Assembly (NCBI GenBank): GCA_902779445.1
Contig: CACZBM010000001.1
Coordinates: forward strand, 1-64,000
Reading direction: 5' to 3'
DNA from: an uncultured Lachnospiraceae bacterium
GTDB taxonomy: Bacteria; Bacillota; Clostridia; Lachnospirales; Lachnospiraceae
Length of the DNA stretch: 64,000 nucleotides
The translations under genes were made by a program, and so were the position numbers. Shown here piece after piece: positions 26,300 to 35,482 of this stretch; positions within the stretch are counted from its first letter, which is position 1, and each line of letters begins with the position of its first letter. Under the pieces are notes generated by a model. It did no database searches, had not been told where the DNA came from, and was given only the letters and a program-made list of their open reading frames with translations.

Positions 26300-26966
26300 C
26301 GTATATTCCGGCTACGCCGCTTATGTTTCCGTTGTCTCTGATCTCTAATGTATCTCCCTTATTTACAAACGTTAGTGATACATCTTCATCTTCATTTTCA
26401 TAAACCGCTTCATGCGTATCATCCTGGCTGACGTATGCCACTCCTGTCAGTTCAGGCTCATCTTTATTGTCTTTTGTAATGGAAAATTCGAAGCAATTGT
26501 CATCAGCCGGCTCAAGCTTTACGGTTCTGGGCGACAGATAGTAAGAACTGTCCCAGGATGCCGGACTTTTGCCGTCATCAATATAATACTTGAACCTGTC
26601 ATACGGCAGAAGCCTGTCATTATCTGTATCATACACCATTACTTCTCCGGAGACAGCACTTACCGCCAGCATCTGATCCAGTTCTTCATTGTTCTCATCT
26701 ACCACGGAATACAAATATACTGATATATCATCTATATCTGTATATTCGCTGAATATCGCGCGACATTTTAGATCCGAAAGACAATTCTCCAGGATTTCAT
26801 CTGCGGTTTCCTGTCCGATCTCTTCAAATTCTATCTCATCATCTTCTTCCTCAGTGGGGATTTCAGATGAACTGTTTGGGGTATCATTATCTTTTGGTGA
26901 TCTGTTACAGGCACTGACAGCAACAACCATCACCATAAGAACCAGTAATAATTTCAGTTTTTTCAT
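26286..26966 (-). CDS. Small acidic lipoprotein, function unknown
   Basis: The 226-residue protein has a lipoprotein signal (LKLLLVLMVMVVAVSACNRS, lipidated Cys at about residue 20), a low-complexity linker (PSSSEIPTEEEDDEIEFEE, about 28-50) and a compact acidic domain that I do not recognise. It includes repeated beta-like segments such as DLKCRAIFSEYTDIDDISVY and NKGDTLEIRDNGNISGVAG. It begins 3 bases after the stop of the large amidase gene with no ribosome binding site, so it is almost certainly translated by coupling to it. A role in the same envelope process is inference. Confidence 0.75.
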   Translation of the reverse strand: MKKLKLLLVLMVMVVAVSACNRSPKDNDTPNSSSEIPTEEEDDEIEFEEIGQETADEILENCLSDLKCRAIFSEYTDIDDISVYLYSVVDENNEELDQMLAVSAVSGEVMVYDTDNDRLLPYDRFKYYIDDGKSPASWDSSYYLSPRTVKLEPADDNCFEFSITKDNKDEPELTGVAYVSQDDTHEAVYENEDEDVSLTFVNKGDTLEIRDNGNISGVAGIYERQD

Positions 26967-26969
26967 ATC

Positions 26970-29900
26970 TTATTGATCCCAATAATCTTCTATTGCATCC
27001 GCCTCGGCTTTCGCAGCCTCACTGATAGCATCATCATCTTTCAACTTACCCGCATCAGATGAATTTGATATAAATGCATGTTCTACTATAAGTCCCGGTA
27101 TTCCCTTTTCTGCCGAAGTTCTGATGACAGAGTAATAATCACCATTCGAGCCTGTTTTGGTCTTTGCACCCCTGTTATTAATGCCAAACGCATTGGCAAC
27201 TGCGGAACTGATATGCTTCGCCAGCTTCGGTCTTGCGTATTTATCCTTAACTGAATAGTATACCTCTGTGCCGCTGGCGCTGGCATCACCGGAATTGCAG
27301 TGCATACTTATAAACAAATTACATTTTTTCTCCTTGGCTATGTCTGTTCTTTTAGTCAGTTCCAGAAAATTGTCGTCAGTTCTGGTATATGTAACCTTTG
27401 CTCCCTTATTTTCCAGATACTTACCAACCTTCTTTGCTATCTTAAGGTTTACATCTTTTTCAACAAGGCCGTTCCCGGTCGTTCCCGCATCACTTCCTCC
27501 GTGACCGGCATCTATACATATTTTTAGATCGGAAAGGTCGCCGCTCTTCTTGTCTGAAGAGCCGTCTTCACTTTTTTCCACATATATAGTAGCCGTATCA
27601 TATACTTCCTTATCATTCGGAGATGATACCTTCAGCTTGATATAATCCTTCTTATAAGTAGAAATACCTTTGAGCTTTCCTGAAGACTTATCCAATGTAA
27701 CATACTTTTTTATCTGAGAAGCAGTCAGGTCATCACTCTGTAAAACATACTCCACTGTATCATTAAAGCAGAATATTTTCTTGAATTCAGACTTGCTTAA
27801 TCCGTCTGCCTTTTTAGGCAGCTTCTTAGGCTTAAATTTGATCGAAGGCTTCAGAGTCTCATCTACTTTTACCTTATATTTACTCTTTGTAAATGAAACC
27901 TCCGTCGGATTCATGAAATAGTAATCTGAAGGTTCGCTGAATACAAATCCGTCATAATTCTCTCCATAACCGATACCGCCATATTTTCTAACGGACTGAA
28001 CCCTGTACTTTATAAGTTCTCCGTTAACGATCCTCCCGCCTACGGTACTGACATATTTCTTTATTGAATTCTCTGATGTATAATCCTGGAGAACCGTATA
28101 CCCGGTCAGCTTGTCATAAGCTTTGGAACTCTCACTATAGGCAAAACTCCACCGCTGCACATAATATCCCCAGATATTATCCTCGTCATCACTCCACGTC
28201 AGTTTTGCATCACACTTATAATTGCCGTCTTCAAAGTACTGAGCCTTAAAATCCGTAACCTTCTTCTGTCGGCCGTACTGTACTATTACCTCTGAAGTTC
28301 CAAGAGCTGTACCATATTCGGTTGCGTCTCCATTTGCTTTTTTATATGCTGTAACCCTGCAGTAATAGGGAATTCCAAACGGTTTGTCCTCCACAACCAA
28401 CTTCCTGCTATTATAGGCGGAAGCTTTATTTTTCTTACTTAAATAGATCCTTTGTGTATCATTAGCTTCTGACGCCGAAAAATCCTTGTCCCTGCTGTAC
28501 TCTACAAGATAGCCGTTTGCTTTACCTATCTTATTCCAGTTTAGTTCGAACGATGTATTTGATTTTCTTTTTCCTTTCAACACCGGTACCATAGATACCA
28601 TTTTAAGCTTTACGGTCTTTGACCAGGCGGTCTCATCTATATGGACAGTTTTCCCATAGTCATATATATCCGTTTCACCCGCCTTTATCCGGAAGCTGAA
28701 GGTAGCGGTACCATTACCTGAAATGGTTACATTCGTTCCGCCGGCATCGAGATAATTGTTCACGCTTACGGTACGCTTGGTATATTTATAATCCTCTACA
28801 GTTGAATTGTATTTACTTACATTAATTGAATCTCTGGTATTTTTGCTCTTATTATTCCAGTGCTCAAGCGTGTATGAATCTGTATCACTGCCCATTCCTA
28901 TAAATCTTACGTTGGCATATTTTGTCCCTTCATACGGAGACACAGATACGATCTTGGGTGTGACCCGCACGTATGCCGGTACTCCGCCCTCTCCGCTTAT
29001 TCCGTAAGCATCTATTCCACAGGGTATGATCTTGTATATAAGTCTTTCCCCGCTTGATGCATCGGCATCAACGTAGCTCGTTTTCTTCAGGTCAGTGACT
29101 ATCGGGTCGCCCCATGTCCCGTTCTCTCTGTATTTGTATACCTTATATGTGGTCTTTCCTCCCTTTTTCCCGTTATCCTTATATGACTTCACCTTTTTCC
29201 AGCTTATTTTAACTGAGCCGTTATTATTTAAAACTGCCTTAGGTTTAGCCGGTGTTTCAAGATCGTTTACCACTCCGTTCCGTGAAGCTGTAATGATAAG
29301 ATCACCGGGGTCGCATGTGACATCATAGTTATTCTTATCTGCGGTACTGGTTGACGAAACCGAAAACGTATTCTTTACGGATGTATCTATATCAGGATTA
29401 TCCCCCTTATTCACACCGCTGAATATAAAGCTGAACTGCTGTCCGTCAACCATTTTCCCCTTGACCACGTTCGGCAGATCTTCATTAGCTGCCAGGTTCT
29501 GTGAAAGGGGTTTTCCATCGTATTCTTTATAATATGTCTTACTTCTGAAAGTAACAGGCCGGGGGGTTATCTTCACCTCAATGATATCGGAAACCTTCGC
29601 ACTATCCGTTTCATTTATCGGATACACATAGAGTGTATATGACTCATCATAATTTTTTATAGACGGAAGAGCAAAATCAACATCCCTTTCGGTTGCACTC
29701 TTCAATGCAGTCGCGGTTGCGCTGTTGATGCTCACTATCTTCTTTCCTTTGGAAAGCTTGAAATTACCGGGATTATATCTCTGCCCATCATATTCATGCG
29801 TATAACGATATGTTAAATATACAGTCGGAGTGGTCTGTCCATCGGACATAATCGACATTGTCGCATTTCCTTCTATCGTGTCATCATCTTCAGCGGATGC

Positions 29901-30218
29901 ATCTGAAACTGTCGAAATATCATCTTCCGAGGTCTCATCATCCTTGTCAGATTTCTCCGAAGCATTATCATATTCCGGCAGATCGTTCTCCGTATCTTCA
30001 TATGCACTTTCCCCCATACCGGTTTGACCAGTTGTATTAACAGACTCCGAAACGCTTTCTTCCTTCTGTCCTTCTGCATCCTGAGCGTCGATTCCCTCGG
30101 ATGTCAGCTCCGTCGTTTCCTCAGAAACGGCTTCCGACGCAAAGCCCGGGCTCAATGACATGGCTGTCATCGCCGTAGAAAGTATGATTGCTGTTATGAT
30201 CTTCCAACGTCTTTTCAT
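26970..30218 (-). CDS. Large secreted multidomain N-acetylmuramoyl-L-alanine amidase
   Basis: The 1082-residue protein has a signal peptide (residues 1-28, SLSPGFASEA), an acidic Ser/Glu/Asp-rich region (about 30-120), several beta-rich fibronectin type III-like repeats (about 215-790; typical pieces are KPKAVLNNNGSVKISWKKV, FELNWNKIGKANGYLVEYSR and AKLTWSDDEDNIWGYYVQR), a bacterial-Ig-like segment (about 800-890) and a C-terminal Amidase_3 domain. The amidase residues are present: His in CIDAGHGGSD, Glu in LVEKDVNLK, His in FISMHCNSG, Glu in LIVEHAFISN. It should cut peptidoglycan and bind surface polymer through its repeats. Start has GAGGGAG upstream. It is first gene of an operon with the lipoprotein. 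Confidence 0.9.
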   Translation of the reverse strand: MKRRWKIITAIILSTAMTAMSLSPGFASEAVSEETTELTSEGIDAQDAEGQKEESVSESVNTTGQTGMGESAYEDTENDLPEYDNASEKSDKDDETSEDDISTVSDASAEDDDTIEGNATMSIMSDGQTTPTVYLTYRYTHEYDGQRYNPGNFKLSKGKKIVSINSATATALKSATERDVDFALPSIKNYDESYTLYVYPINETDSAKVSDIIEVKITPRPVTFRSKTYYKEYDGKPLSQNLAANEDLPNVVKGKMVDGQQFSFIFSGVNKGDNPDIDTSVKNTFSVSSTSTADKNNYDVTCDPGDLIITASRNGVVNDLETPAKPKAVLNNNGSVKISWKKVKSYKDNGKKGGKTTYKVYKYRENGTWGDPIVTDLKKTSYVDADASSGERLIYKIIPCGIDAYGISGEGGVPAYVRVTPKIVSVSPYEGTKYANVRFIGMGSDTDSYTLEHWNNKSKNTRDSINVSKYNSTVEDYKYTKRTVSVNNYLDAGGTNVTISGNGTATFSFRIKAGETDIYDYGKTVHIDETAWSKTVKLKMVSMVPVLKGKRKSNTSFELNWNKIGKANGYLVEYSRDKDFSASEANDTQRIYLSKKNKASAYNSRKLVVEDKPFGIPYYCRVTAYKKANGDATEYGTALGTSEVIVQYGRQKKVTDFKAQYFEDGNYKCDAKLTWSDDEDNIWGYYVQRWSFAYSESSKAYDKLTGYTVLQDYTSENSIKKYVSTVGGRIVNGELIKYRVQSVRKYGGIGYGENYDGFVFSEPSDYYFMNPTEVSFTKSKYKVKVDETLKPSIKFKPKKLPKKADGLSKSEFKKIFCFNDTVEYVLQSDDLTASQIKKYVTLDKSSGKLKGISTYKKDYIKLKVSSPNDKEVYDTATIYVEKSEDGSSDKKSGDLSDLKICIDAGHGGSDAGTTGNGLVEKDVNLKIAKKVGKYLENKGAKVTYTRTDDNFLELTKRTDIAKEKKCNLFISMHCNSGDASASGTEVYYSVKDKYARPKLAKHISSAVANAFGINNRGAKTKTGSNGDYYSVIRTSAEKGIPGLIVEHAFISNSSDAGKLKDDDAISEAAKAEADAIEDYWDQ

Positions 30219-30406
30219 TTCGCTCTCCCTCTATCCTGCATAGCTGATAGTATATCTTTATATATGGTACCAAACTTATGTCTACCGGTTTTAAAATATT
30301 CGTACAAAATATAGCACATTATTCATCATATTTCTACTATTTCTTGTAATTTATTGAAAAAACGCAGGTGATTTTTAAAAAATTATGTAACCAAATTATA
30401 GTTAAC

Positions 30407-30509
30407 AACCCTCATCTGCCCTTCGGCACATTGTCGATGGCAGCTGCGCTCGGCTCAGCTAAACGACATTCAAAACACATAAATAGGGAAGGCGTTAGAT
30501 TGCCTTCCC
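30407..30509. repeat. Dispersed repeat, family B (copy 1)
   Basis: Starting AACCCTCATCTGCCC (30407) and containing a 42-bp core from CGATGGCAGC (30435) to CATTCAAAAC (30476), this copy matches the one at 47200-47324 at 35 of 42 core positions. The core forms a hairpin whose differences from copy 2 partly compensate. The remainder of the 30219-30494 gap is AT-rich, without an open frame. Confidence 0.65.
30486..30509 (-). terminator. Hairpin terminator over the ABC exporter stop codon
   Basis: On the minus strand GGGAAGGC-AATCTAAC-GCCTTCCC is followed by TATTTATGTGTTTT. The stop codon TAA of the exporter gene lies in the loop. Confidence 0.6.
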
Positions 30510-32243
30510 GCTGAACTGACTCATATATAATTGATAATAGAATCCTTTTTCCGCCAACAGTTCCTTATGGGTGCCGGATTCCACTATGTTTCCATCTCTC
30601 ATGCAGAGGATCAGATCCGATTCCCTGATGGTTGATAGCCTATGGGCCACTATGAAGCTGGTGCGGCCTGCCATCATACTATGGAATGCTTTTTGTATGC
30701 GTATCTCAGTTCTCGTGTCTATGGATGAGGTCGCTTCATCAAGTATCAGCATATCAGGTGATGACAGCATTACCCTTGTAATACAGAGGAGCTGCTTCTG
30801 CCCTGCAGATAGTCCCCCGCCGTCTTCCCCGATATAAGTATCATAGCCCTTTGGAAGCCTTCTGATAAAGGAATGCGAGTGACAGGTCTTCGCTGCTTCT
30901 ATGATCTCCTCGTCTGTTGCCTCCGGATTGCCGATGGTAAGATTATCACGGATGGACCCTGATCTCAGCCAAGTGTCCTGTAAAACCATTCCGTAGGAAT
31001 CCCTGAGGCTCCTCCTTGTCACCTTTCTTATATCTTTGCCGTCAACAGAAATGGAACCGCTGTTCACATCGTAGAATCTCATTAAAAGGTTTATGAGAGT
31101 GGTCTTGCCGCAGCCGGTAGGACCCACAATGGCGATACGCATTCCCGGATCCACAGAAAGTGAAAAGTCCCGTATTAGCTCCCTGTCAGGTGTATATGAG
31201 AAACACACACTGTCCATCCTGACCCTGCCCTCGGGCATATTGAGTTCTTCCGCATCCACAGGATCCGGTATTTCCGGCTCTTCTTCGATCAGATCCACAA
31301 GTCTTTCCGCACAGGCAATAGCCCCCTGCAGTTCCGTGATCACTCCGGAGATCTCGTTAAAAGGCCTGGTATACTGGCTTGCATAGCTTAGGAAGCTCGT
31401 AAGCTCTCCGACCGTCATGAGTTTCCCTATAGCTGCAAAGGCTCCGGCTATCGCCACCAGGGCATATACCGTATTATTTACGAATCTTGTGGAAGGATTT
31501 GTAAGGCTTGAATAAAACGTAGCCTTTAATGATGCCTTTTCCATTCTTTCATTTATTTCATCAAAATCCCGTAAGACTGCTTCTTCCCGTCCAAAGGCTT
31601 TCACAACTTTCTGTCCGGCTATCATCTCATTCACGAATCCCGTTTCTTCACCCCTGATGCCGGCCTGGAGCTTTGCGTATTCATAGGTATGGGTAGCTAT
31701 AAATTTCGCAACGAAGAACGACAACGGTGTAAGCACCACTACAAGAAGTCCTATTCTCCAGTCTATCATGAGCATAAAGAACAGTGTCCCTAATATGGTT
31801 ACCACCCCTGTGAAAAACTGGGTGAACCCCATCAAAAGCCCGTCTGCAAACTGGTCAGCATCAGCTATTACCCTGCTCATAAGGTCGCCGGAAGGATTAC
31901 TGTCCAGATATTTTAAGGGCAGCCTCTCTATGTTCTTAAAGGCAGCGTTTCTCATATCCCGGACTATCTCAAAGGTCATCTTATTATTCAGTATGCTCAT
32001 GATCCACTGGAAAAAACCGGCCAGGCACGCGCATACCGCTATCTTTACTATTATCATTAATGCCCCGTGGAAATTCACATTTCCGGGACCAATTATGCAG
32101 TCAACAGCTTCCCCCGTAAGCCTGGGGATATAAAGAGTGAGGAGGGATGACACTGTTGCAGCCATCAGAGCCAGCACAAATAAACCCCGGCAGGGTTTGA
32201 GGAAGGGGAGAAGTTTTTTAATTGTAGTTAACTGGTTGGTCAT
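30495..32243 (-). CDS. ABC exporter half-transporter (subunit B of a heterodimer)
   Basis: The protein of about 582 residues has six membrane segments (about residues 15-310) and a nucleotide-binding domain with Walker A VGPTGCGKTTLINLLMRF, Q-loop SYGMVLQDTW, signature LSAGQKQLL, Walker B DMLILDEATSSIDTR and H-loop FIVAHRLSTI. It keeps the catalytic Glu after Walker B. The neighbouring half-transporter has Asp there, so the two form an asymmetric heterodimer, probably a multidrug, lipid or peptide exporter. Start at 32243 is preferred (GAGGA 8 bases upstream); an ATG 15 bases earlier is possible. A 108-base repeat-bearing gap separates it from its partner. Confidence 0.9.
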   Translation of the reverse strand: MTNQLTTIKKLLPFLKPCRGLFVLALMAATVSSLLTLYIPRLTGEAVDCIIGPGNVNFHGALMIIVKIAVCACLAGFFQWIMSILNNKMTFEIVRDMRNAAFKNIERLPLKYLDSNPSGDLMSRVIADADQFADGLLMGFTQFFTGVVTILGTLFFMLMIDWRIGLLVVVLTPLSFFVAKFIATHTYEYAKLQAGIRGEETGFVNEMIAGQKVVKAFGREEAVLRDFDEINERMEKASLKATFYSSLTNPSTRFVNNTVYALVAIAGAFAAIGKLMTVGELTSFLSYASQYTRPFNEISGVITELQGAIACAERLVDLIEEEPEIPDPVDAEELNMPEGRVRMDSVCFSYTPDRELIRDFSLSVDPGMRIAIVGPTGCGKTTLINLLMRFYDVNSGSISVDGKDIRKVTRRSLRDSYGMVLQDTWLRSGSIRDNLTIGNPEATDEEIIEAAKTCHSHSFIRRLPKGYDTYIGEDGGGLSAGQKQLLCITRVMLSSPDMLILDEATSSIDTRTEIRIQKAFHSMMAGRTSFIVAHRLSTIRESDLILCMRDGNIVESGTHKELLAEKGFYYQLYMSQFSGKAI

Positions 32244-32289
32244 GTGTTGAATCCTCATCAGTCAGTTTCCGAAAGCCGTTAAGTCAAGT

Positions 32290-32346
32290 GTCATTCTGAG
32301 CGCAGCGAAGAATCTAAAGAGAGATCCTTCGCTAACGCTCAGGATG
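32290..32346. repeat. Dispersed palindromic repeat, family A (paired arms)
   Basis: Two facing arms GTCATTCTGAGCGCAGCGAA (32290-32309) and GATCCTTCGCTAACGCTCAG (32323-32342) form an inverted pair in the gap between the two exporter genes. Transcribed, they fold into a long hairpin. Confidence 0.7.
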
Positions 32347-32366
32347 GCAAATTGCCACGGAAGGCT

Positions 32367-34085
32367 CTAATCCGGAAACTGAGAATAATATATTTCTTTG
32401 TATACTTCATTCTCACGGAGTAGATCCTCGTGTTTTCCCATGCCCGCTATCCTACCGTCATCAAGAACAATGATAAGATCGGAATGCATAACGGAAGCTG
32501 CTCTTTGGGAAACTATAAATATGGTCATGCTGCGAGCCATCTCTCTGATGCAGGAACGAAGGCGCGCATCGGTCGCAAAATCCAGCGCCGAAGCAGAATC
32601 GTCCATTATCAGTATTTCCGGATGACGGACAAGTGCCCTTGCAATAGTGAGTCTCTGCTTCTGTCCCCCTGACAGGTTTTTCCCACTCTGCTCTATAAAA
32701 AAGTCAAGCTCTCCGGGCTTTTCATTTACAAATTCGGAAGCCTGTGCTGCATTAACGGCTTCCATAAGATCGCTGTCGGAAGCGTCCGGATCTCCCCATA
32801 AAAGATTATCTCTAATGCTGCCCGAGAAAAGGTCAGTCTTCTGGAAGACCATACCCGTCTTTTCTCTCAGCGCCTTTTCATCGATATCTCCGATCTCCAC
32901 TCCATTTATACGGATACTCCCCTCTGTTGCCTTATAGTATCCCGGGATCAGACTCACAAGAGATGTTTTCCCGCTGCCGGTTCCCCCTATTACTCCGACG
33001 GTATCTCCTTTATTTACAGAAAAAGAGATATTTTCCAGGGCAAGATCCGAACCCTCTTCATATCTCAGAGATACGTTGTCAAAGGAAATATAAGGAACAT
33101 CGCCGTTTTCCGGAGGAAAGCCCTGTTTCTCACCGGGTTCCGGTCTTTCCTTATTCAATATCTCACCTACCCTGTCAGCACTTGCCATTGCCTTCGTGAG
33201 AAGGACCACAAGATTTGCGAGCTTCACTAACTCGATAAGGATCTGTGACATATAGTTTACAAGAGCTACTACAGATCCCCTCGTGATAAACCCGTGATCC
33301 ACTCTCACTGCACCTACATATATCAGTCCGGCAGTAAAGAGGTTCACTATCACAAGGGTAAGTGGATTCATAAGTGCCGAGATACTACCGGTCTTCTCCT
33401 GCAGATCAACGAGTTCATCATTTTCCCGTAGAAAAGACTCCTCTTCTCTTTTTTCTCCGTGAAATGCCCTGATCACCCTCACCCCGGTAAGGTTCTCTCT
33501 GGTCCTTCCGGTGATCCCGTCAAGCTTTGACTGAACCAGCCTGTATGCAGGACGCGTAACCCTCATTATACCTGCGACTACAATAAACAGTACCGGAATA
33601 AGGACCACGAAAACAAGTGCTCCCTGAAGATCTACGGTAAAGGCCATTATCATGGCGCCAAATACAATAAACGGCGAACGCAGGAAAAGCCTGAGGAACA
33701 TATTGAGACCGTTCTGGACCTGGGCTACATCGGAAGTCATTCTGGTGATAAGGGTTCCCGTACCGGTTTTATCAAGAGTACTGAAATCAAATGTCTGCAC
33801 AGCCTTAAACAGTGCTCGTCTTACTTTTGAAGAGAACCCCGTAGCTGCGGCAGCGGCAAAATACTGGGCAGTAATGGAAAATGCCAGTCCTGCTGCGCCA
33901 AGAAGCACCATAAAGCCACCCATTCTTAAGACAAAGGCAGTGTCATTCCCTCCTATTCCTCTGTCAATAAGAGCTGCCACTGCAAGGGGGACTATCAGTT
34001 CAAACAATGCTTCCAGAAGCTTAAATAAGGGAGCCAGAACGCATTCCTTTTTATAATTTTTAAGATACTTTATCAGTTCTTTCAT
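32367..34085 (-). CDS. ABC exporter half-transporter (subunit A of a heterodimer)
   Basis: The 572-residue protein has six membrane segments (about residues 17-300) and an ATPase domain with Walker A IGGTGSGKTSLVSLIPGYY, Q-loop KTGMVFQKTD, canonical signature [16 protein letters not shown], and a non-canonical Walker B ILIMDDSASALDFATD in which the catalytic Glu is Asp; the H-loop His is replaced by Gln (FIVSQRAASV). This is the degenerate-site partner usual in heterodimeric exporters of the TM287/288 or BmrCD type. Start at 34085 has GGAG 5 bases upstream. It is divergent from the MATE gene. Confidence 0.92.
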   Translation of the reverse strand: MKELIKYLKNYKKECVLAPLFKLLEALFELIVPLAVAALIDRGIGGNDTAFVLRMGGFMVLLGAAGLAFSITAQYFAAAAATGFSSKVRRALFKAVQTFDFSTLDKTGTGTLITRMTSDVAQVQNGLNMFLRLFLRSPFIVFGAMIMAFTVDLQGALVFVVLIPVLFIVVAGIMRVTRPAYRLVQSKLDGITGRTRENLTGVRVIRAFHGEKREEESFLRENDELVDLQEKTGSISALMNPLTLVIVNLFTAGLIYVGAVRVDHGFITRGSVVALVNYMSQILIELVKLANLVVLLTKAMASADRVGEILNKERPEPGEKQGFPPENGDVPYISFDNVSLRYEEGSDLALENISFSVNKGDTVGVIGGTGSGKTSLVSLIPGYYKATEGSIRINGVEIGDIDEKALREKTGMVFQKTDLFSGSIRDNLLWGDPDASDSDLMEAVNAAQASEFVNEKPGELDFFIEQSGKNLSGGQKQRLTIARALVRHPEILIMDDSASALDFATDARLRSCIREMARSMTIFIVSQRAASVMHSDLIIVLDDGRIAGMGKHEDLLRENEVYKEIYYSQFPD

Positions 34086-34102
34086 GAAATCTCCGTACCT
34101 TT

Positions 34103-34131
34103 TTGACCCGGATATGATTTTAAGATAAACT
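34103..34131 (+). promoter_or_regulatory. Promoter of the MATE gene, leaderless start
   Basis: TTGACC (34103-34108), a 17-base spacer and TAAACT (34126-34131) end 7 bases before the ATG. No AGGAGG-like sequence lies between, so translation likely starts at or near the mRNA 5' end. Confidence 0.6.
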
Positions 34132-34138
34132 TGTCCCT

Positions 34139-35482
34139 ATGAAAAGCCTGACTATAGGAAATCCCTTAAAACTCATAACGCTTTTTGCCATTCCGCTGGC
34201 CATAGGCCTTTTGTTCCAGCAGTTCTACAGCCTGGTGGATATCCGTATAGTCGGCTCTGCTCTGGGAGAAATACCCCTCGCCGCCGTCGGTGCTTCCACC
34301 GTTCTCTCCGACTTTATCGTAGGATTCGTAAACTACTTCTGCAATGGCTTTGCCATTGTCATTGCCACCTGTTTTGGTTCCGGCAATGATAAAAATCTTA
34401 AAAAAGCAGTTGCCGCTTCTTTTATAACAGGAACCGTTCTCTCCATTATCCTTACGATTTCATTTCTTATCTTTATGGATCCTCTCCTTAGGATCCTGAA
34501 TGTAGATGCATCACTGATGGAAATATCCAAAGATTATCTGCGTATTATCATACTCGGACTTTTCTTTTCCGTTCTGTATAACACGTGCGCTGCTGTTCTC
34601 CGTGGTATCGGTGATACGGTAACTCCGCTTATTTTTCTCATCCTTTCATCACTGCTGAATATCTCACTGGATTACTTATTTATAAAAGGCCTCCATATGG
34701 GAGTGGCAGGTGCATCAATAGCCACAGTCCTTTCCCAGGCGATCTCCGCAGTTCTCTGTATGATAAGGATCATAAAGAAATATCCGATCCTGCACCTTTC
34801 AAGAGAGGATTTTTCCTACGACAAAACGATATATTACGATATTCTGACAACCGGTTTCTCCATGGGACTTATGATATCTCTTGTACACATGGGCACCCTG
34901 ATCCTGCAGAGCTCCATAAATTCATTCGGCGCATACACTATTGTAGCCCATACGGCTGCCAGAAAGATGAGCCATCTCATGATGATGCCCTGCAGTTTTT
35001 ACGGAACGGCTCTGGCAGCCTTTACCGGACAGAATTACGGTGCCGGTGAATATGAACGTATCCGCATGGGATGTATCAGCTCCATCATCGCCGTCAGTAT
35101 ATGGAATACGGCCTGGCTGATCCTTGTATGGATAGCCGGCCGTAACATGATAGGCCTCATCTCCGCCAGCACCAATGAAGAAGTACTGTACTGGGGATCT
35201 ATGTATCTTAAAACAGATATCTGTTTTTATATACTGTGCACGTTAGTCTGTCTTATCAGAAATACCCTGCAGGGAATGGGTCATTCAGTGACAACGATAA
35301 TATCAAGCTTTTTAGAGCTTCTGGTAAAAGCGGTCATAGCTTTCACACTCGCTCCTGCGATCGGTTACTGGGGCATTATCTGGTGCGAACCGATAGCATG
35401 GGCGATAATGCTGATACCTCTAATAGTTAAGTGGTTCCTTGTCTTTGGCGAATACCGCCTTGAGAAGGACGGGTGTCAGTAA
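34139..35482 (+). CDS. MATE-family multidrug/sodium antiporter
   Basis: The 447-residue protein has twelve predicted membrane segments and MatE halves beginning SLTIGNPLKLITLFAIPLAI and YYDILTTGFSMGLMISLVHM; the NLFQQ-like QQFYSLVDIRIVG is typical for Firmicutes MATE proteins. These pumps export drugs or metabolites using a Na+ or H+ gradient; substrate is not readable. The ATG at 34139 gives the usual family N-terminus, but no ribosome binding site is seen. Its 3' end overlaps the convergent antiporter gene by 63 bases, an unusually long coding overlap. Confidence 0.93.
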   Translation: MKSLTIGNPLKLITLFAIPLAIGLLFQQFYSLVDIRIVGSALGEIPLAAVGASTVLSDFIVGFVNYFCNGFAIVIATCFGSGNDKNLKKAVAASFITGTVLSIILTISFLIFMDPLLRILNVDASLMEISKDYLRIIILGLFFSVLYNTCAAVLRGIGDTVTPLIFLILSSLLNISLDYLFIKGLHMGVAGASIATVLSQAISAVLCMIRIIKKYPILHLSREDFSYDKTIYYDILTTGFSMGLMISLVHMGTLILQSSINSFGAYTIVAHTAARKMSHLMMMPCSFYGTALAAFTGQNYGAGEYERIRMGCISSIIAVSIWNTAWLILVWIAGRNMIGLISASTNEEVLYWGSMYLKTDICFYILCTLVCLIRNTLQGMGHSVTTIISSFLELLVKAVIAFTLAPAIGYWGIIWCEPIAWAIMLIPLIVKWFLVFGEYRLEKDGCQ

